DNA from: Paenibacillus psychroresistens
GTDB taxonomy: Bacteria > Bacillota > Bacilli > Paenibacillales > NBRC-103111
DNA: 64,000 bases
Assembly (NCBI RefSeq): GCF_009728935.1
Contig: NZ_CP034235.1
Location: 1,501,501 to 1,565,500 of the forward strand
Reading direction: 5' to 3'
Shown: one piece after another, positions 60,797 to 64,000 of the stretch
How the letters are laid out: each line of letters starts with the position of its first letter
Numbering within the stretch: position 1 is the first letter of the stretch
Notes under the pieces: generated by a model
What the model saw: the letters and a program-made list of their open reading frames with translations, nothing else
The model's database searches: none
What the model was told of the DNA's origin: nothing
Made by a program: the position numbers and the translations under genes

Positions 60797-62821
60797 TCAA
60801 ATCAAATTCAAAAGCATATCAATGAGCTTGATTCCTATAAAAGGAGTAAGGACACCACCCACGCCGTAGATGAGTGCATTGCGGAACAAAAGCTGATTCG
60901 CTCCAGTAGGTATGAACTTGACTCCTCTTAACGCAAGTGGAATCAACAATGGGATAATTAGTGCATTGAAAATAAGCGCAGAGAGAACGGCGCTTGTAGG
61001 AGAATTCAAGCTCATGATATTAAGAGCCTGCAGCTGTGGGAGCGCACCTGTGAACATGGCAGGAATAATTGCAAAATATTTAGAAAAATCATTGGCAATG
61101 CTAAAAGTAGTAATGGCTCCACGGGTAATTAGCAGTTGCTTCCCGATAGTGATGATGTCTAGAATCTTAGTTGGGTCGGAATCCAAATCGATCATATTGG
61201 AAGCTTCCTTTGCAGCGGTTGTTCCACTATGCATGGCGATTCCAACATCAGCTTGGGCGAGGGCAGGGGCATCGTTTAAACCATCACCGGTCATGGCAAC
61301 GAGCTTGCCCTTGGCTTGCTCGGAACGTACGATCCGAATTTTATCTTCTGGCTTGCATTCCGCATAAAACTCATCTACACCAACCTCTTGAGCAATTGTT
61401 GCTGCTGTGAGTGGATTATCTCCGGTACACATGATGGTTTCAATTCCCATCTCCCGTAAAGCCTGTAGTCGTTCACGAATTCCTGGTTTAATAGTATCTT
61501 TTAAATAAACCAGGCCAAGAATTTGATTGTTTCGACTTACTGCAAGCGGTGTGCCTCCAAGCTTGGAGATTGCATCGCTTTTGGCTATAAGGTCGCTAGG
61601 AATGACTCCACCACGCTCCGTGACATAACTGCAAATCGCACTGACAGCGCCTTTGCGGAAATAAGCTCCATTCAAATTTAAACCGCTCATTCGTTCTTCG
61701 GCAGTAAAAGGAATGACTTCTCCCTGATAAGCCCTAAGGTCGCTAATTATCTGATGTTCTTTGGAAAGCTCTAAGATCGAAGCGCCTTCGAGTGTTTCAT
61801 CGAACATGGAAGTGACTTCGGCTGCTTCCACTAATTCTGCCATAGCTGAACCAGCTACTGTTTGAAATTCGGCGGCCATTCGATTGCCAAATGTAATAGT
61901 TCCCGTTTTATCCAAGATTACCGTATTGATATCACCTGCCGTTTCAACTGCTTTACCGGACTTGGCTAAGATATTGAAGCGCGTTACCCGGTCTATGCCT
62001 GATATTCCGATAGCAGAGAGCAGACCGCCAATTGTGGTCGGAATTAAACAGACTAGCAAGGCAACTAAGGTAGAAACCTGCAAATGAACACCTACATAAA
62101 GCGCTAATGGATATAAGGTCATGACCACGATAAGAAAGATAATGGTCAAAACAACTAATAAGGTGTTTAACGCGATCTCGTTTGGTGACTTTTGGCGTTT
62201 TGCTCCCTCCACGAGTGAAATCATTTGATCGAGAAAAGAGGCGCCGGGTTCTGCAGTCATTTCTACTTTAATCCAATCACTAATAATCGTTGTTCCACCA
62301 GTAACTGAGCTGGATTCTGAGCGAGCTTGCTTGATAACGAATGCCGATTCACCTGTAATCGCGGATTCATCCACTGCCGCAATGCCTTCGACAATTACTC
62401 CATCACCGGGAACGATATCGCCTTTTTCAATCCATACGATATCGCCCTTAATCAAATCAGCAGCAGCAATAAGTTGAATGGATCCGTCATTTTGAACTCG
62501 CTTAGCGGTTAGCTTTTTTCGCGTTTTAATTAAGCTATCGGCATGTGCCTTTCCGCGACCTTCCGCAAGTGCTTCAGCAAAATTAGCAAATAAAATCGTA
62601 AACAGCAGAATGAAGAATACAATTGTGTTATAGCCCATTTGTTGTTCAGTTTTGAAATAAGATGGGAACAGAATCAACATTAAAATGAGTAAAGTAGCTG
62701 TTTCCAATACAAACAAAACAGGATTTTTTCGCATTAACCACGGATTTAATTTAATAAAACAGTCCAGCAAAGCCCTATACATCAGGCTGGAGTTGAACGT
62801 TTTTTTCAATTCCTTTTTCAT
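60797..62821 (-). CDS. kdpB: Potassium-transporting P-type ATPase subunit KdpB, orphan
   Basis: 674 residues from ATG 62821 (AAAGGTGA upstream; ATG 62836 is less likely). P-type ATPase motifs are intact: TGES at 156-159, phosphorylated Asp304 in [15 protein letters not shown] in the hinge. KdpB-specific segments are clear: [34 protein letters not shown] and [19 protein letters not shown]. KdpB works only with the channel subunit KdpA plus KdpC/F, but neither side carries them: upstream is an enolase-like gene, downstream a GGDEF-EAL gene. Complementary subunits may be elsewhere, or the gene has been separated or repurposed. Confidence 0.95.
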   Translation of the reverse strand: MKKELKKTFNSSLMYRALLDCFIKLNPWLMRKNPVLFVLETATLLILMLILFPSYFKTEQQMGYNTIVFFILLFTILFANFAEALAEGRGKAHADSLIKTRKKLTAKRVQNDGSIQLIAAADLIKGDIVWIEKGDIVPGDGVIVEGIAAVDESAITGESAFVIKQARSESSSVTGGTTIISDWIKVEMTAEPGASFLDQMISLVEGAKRQKSPNEIALNTLLVVLTIIFLIVVMTLYPLALYVGVHLQVSTLVALLVCLIPTTIGGLLSAIGISGIDRVTRFNILAKSGKAVETAGDINTVILDKTGTITFGNRMAAEFQTVAGSAMAELVEAAEVTSMFDETLEGASILELSKEHQIISDLRAYQGEVIPFTAEERMSGLNLNGAYFRKGAVSAICSYVTERGGVIPSDLIAKSDAISKLGGTPLAVSRNNQILGLVYLKDTIKPGIRERLQALREMGIETIMCTGDNPLTAATIAQEVGVDEFYAECKPEDKIRIVRSEQAKGKLVAMTGDGLNDAPALAQADVGIAMHSGTTAAKEASNMIDLDSDPTKILDIITIGKQLLITRGAITTFSIANDFSKYFAIIPAMFTGALPQLQALNIMSLNSPTSAVLSALIFNALIIPLLIPLALRGVKFIPTGANQLLFRNALIYGVGGVLTPFIGIKLIDMLLNLI

Positions 62822-62859
62822 GGAATCACCTTTCATTTCTCATACTGCAAGTACAGCCC

Positions 62860-63615
62860 TTAGATTATGGCAAAATAAGCTTGTGATTCTTCTAGCAATA
62901 GTGGAAAATCACGCTGAAAACCCGTACCGTATGCGGTTGGTAAGAGTGGAGTGAGACGACTCGGCTCCAAATAATCATCTACTTCTAGCCATTCAGCTCC
63001 TAAACCAAGTGCAGCAAGCTGCCATGCCAAGCAAGCAGGACCAATCAGGTAATCTTTATGCATGAGCAACTTAATGCCTTTTTGTTGTAAGCTTTGCGCA
63101 TAATTAACAGTCTCCAACAGGGTTCCTTTGCACCCAGGGTGGATGTGACAGGTCTCGGTTATGCTTTTTGGAACGAGCAGAGAAGTAGCTGTTTGCTTAA
63201 AACTATAATTAGAAGGTAGGATATCTAAAGTGCGAATCGATGAACCTTTATTAAGATCGACTCCCAGTCCGATCAATTCATTAAACTTTTTTTTCTGTAA
63301 GCGAGCAGTCAGGTCCAATAGCGCCATCTCTACAAGCTCCGTCTTAGCCTTGCCCCACAAAGCTCGATTAAGCTCAATAGCTATCTGTGCCTCTTGAATA
63401 GTCAATTTTCTAAGTTTATATAAAAATGTGGACCATTTGATTAAATCAAAATGTTTTTCATTGATGGACATGATGCATTCTCCCCAGCCAGTTTGACCGG
63501 AGCAGGTAATTTTAAGCAGACCATAGCGACAATTTACCATTCTGCCTTGTTCATAATGAAAACTACTGGGCACATCAAATTCAAACATTTGTATACCGAC
63601 AATTCTATCGTCCAT
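62860..63615 (-). CDS. Shortened enolase-superfamily (MenC/muconate-cycloisomerase-like) protein
   Basis: 251 residues against about 360-370 for the family. The N-terminal capping domain is recognisable (VNCRYGLLKITCSGQTGWGEC) with VEMALLDLTARLQKKKFNELIG entering the barrel. The protein then passes to a C-terminal piece (KGIKLLMHKDYLIGPACLAWQLAALG), and the central barrel strands with the KxK base and the Asp/Glu metal ligands are missing. It is in one open frame, so an old internal deletion is more likely than a fresh mutation. Catalysis by the usual mechanism is not possible. Start ATG 63615 with GGAAAG upstream. Confidence 0.55.
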   Translation of the reverse strand: MDDRIVGIQMFEFDVPSSFHYEQGRMVNCRYGLLKITCSGQTGWGECIMSINEKHFDLIKWSTFLYKLRKLTIQEAQIAIELNRALWGKAKTELVEMALLDLTARLQKKKFNELIGLGVDLNKGSSIRTLDILPSNYSFKQTATSLLVPKSITETCHIHPGCKGTLLETVNYAQSLQQKGIKLLMHKDYLIGPACLAWQLAALGLGAEWLEVDDYLEPSRLTPLLPTAYGTGFQRDFPLLLEESQAYFAII

Positions 63616-63670
63616 GAGGACTTTCCAACTCCTTAATTAATGGTGTGATTTTTTAAAGCTGCTGATTATT

Positions 63671-64000
63671 TTAATAGGGCATTTTAATTAATTCTTTAGG
63701 CAAATCTTTATTCTCGATCCATGCTCTTAATGATTTAGTGAATAAGGCAGGTTCTTGGAGCGGCCAAAAGTGGTTCATTTCACTGACAACAAATCCCTGT
63801 GCTTCTGGAATTGCCTTATATAGGTCCAAATTAGACATAAACATAATGTCAGGTTCTTTTTCTCCGACAAGCAACAAGAGACGTGATTGTATATTTGAGG
63901 CATTAGCTGGAACCCGGTAATTGAAATTCTCTGTTAGTATCCTCTCAAGTGACTTAGGAGTAGTCAATAAAGAATCCTTTTTAAATTCTTCGTAATACTT
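63671..64000 (-). CDS. Alpha/beta hydrolase, C-terminal part (5' end beyond window)
   Basis: The last 109 residues of a hydrolase; the frame is open to the window edge, so the gene begins outside. Visible are the strand carrying the catalytic acid region (LLLLVGEKEPDIMFMSN) and the catalytic His in SEMNHFWPLQEPALF, typical of MenH-like and lysophospholipase-like hydrolases. It lies 55 bases upstream of the enolase-like gene on the same strand. Confidence 0.8.
   Translation of the reverse strand, partial: KYYEEFKKDSLLTTPKSLERILTENFNYRVPANASNIQSRLLLLVGEKEPDIMFMSNLDLYKAIPEAQGFVVSEMNHFWPLQEPALFTKSLRAWIENKDLPKELIKMPY

Noticed and set aside
1..64000. tRNA, rRNA, insertion sequences, prophage and integrase genes
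   Set aside because: Read for on both strands; no transposase, integrase, phage structural gene or recognisable stable RNA was found.

Overview
The window looks like chromosome of an endospore-forming, low-GC Gram-positive bacterium, most probably Paenibacillus or a close relative. The reasons are a small acid-soluble spore protein (SspI) beside a TrmH-type methyltransferase as in Bacillus, YheC/D- and CotSA-like spore-coat genes, a 29-residue YjcZ-type peptide, S-layer (SLH) anchored giant exoproteins, a Lia-type envelope-stress operon, an aa3-type quinol oxidase, and strong AGGAGG ribosome-binding sites. No rRNA, tRNA, intact transposon, prophage or CRISPR array was seen.

Layout. 1-3.1 kb: end of a carbohydrate ABC importer (two permeases, then a lipoprotein binding protein). 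3.3-5.9 kb: HxlR regulator, histidine phosphatase, MOSC protein and MoaA. 6.2-9.6 kb: ECF sigma factor with its RskA-type anti-sigma factor, an Eis-like acetyltransferase and LarE. 9.8-10.2 kb: a three-repeat small protein. 10.6-15.3 kb: a combined Lia/Psp operon (LiaI-like, PspA, PspC, PspA, LiaF, LiaS, LiaR). 15.3-19.6 kb: orphan FliD-like protein, GNAT enzyme, Zwf, cyclase/formamidase. 19.8-25.3 kb: an 1821-residue S-layer subtilase. 25.4-31.9 kb: quinone reductase, RF3, HD-GYP protein, YjcZ peptide, glycosyltransferase and ATP-grasp coat-type proteins. 32.0-36.5 kb: a LacI regulator with an oxidoreductase/ThuA/oxidoreductase sugar operon. 36.9-38.8 kb: map, sspI, trmH-like. 39.5-43.3 kb: qoxABCD. 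43.7-55.0 kb: TlpA-like thioredoxin, then a lipoprotein / MacB-type ABC transporter / HupE-like protein / 2301-residue S-layer PHP hydrolase run. 55.2-64 kb: SRPBCC protein, KimA potassium transporter, an unknown protein, a GGDEF-EAL protein, KdpB without its partner subunits, a shortened enolase-superfamily protein and the end of an alpha/beta hydrolase.

How the genes fit together. Much of the window concerns the cell envelope: sensing damage (Lia/Psp), S-layer-bound exoenzymes, respiration and metal or potassium transport. The best candidates for something new are the lipoprotein/ABC/HupE/PHP run at 44.5-55 kb, the orphan KdpB in a kimA neighbourhood, paired GATAC-N5-GTATC palindromes before the S-layer protease, a TGTGA-N6-TCACA palindrome before the quinol oxidase operon, and a non-coding stretch at 36.6-36.8 kb with four perfect copies of an 11-mer in alternating orientation. 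All functional statements rest on reading motifs by eye; no database search was run.
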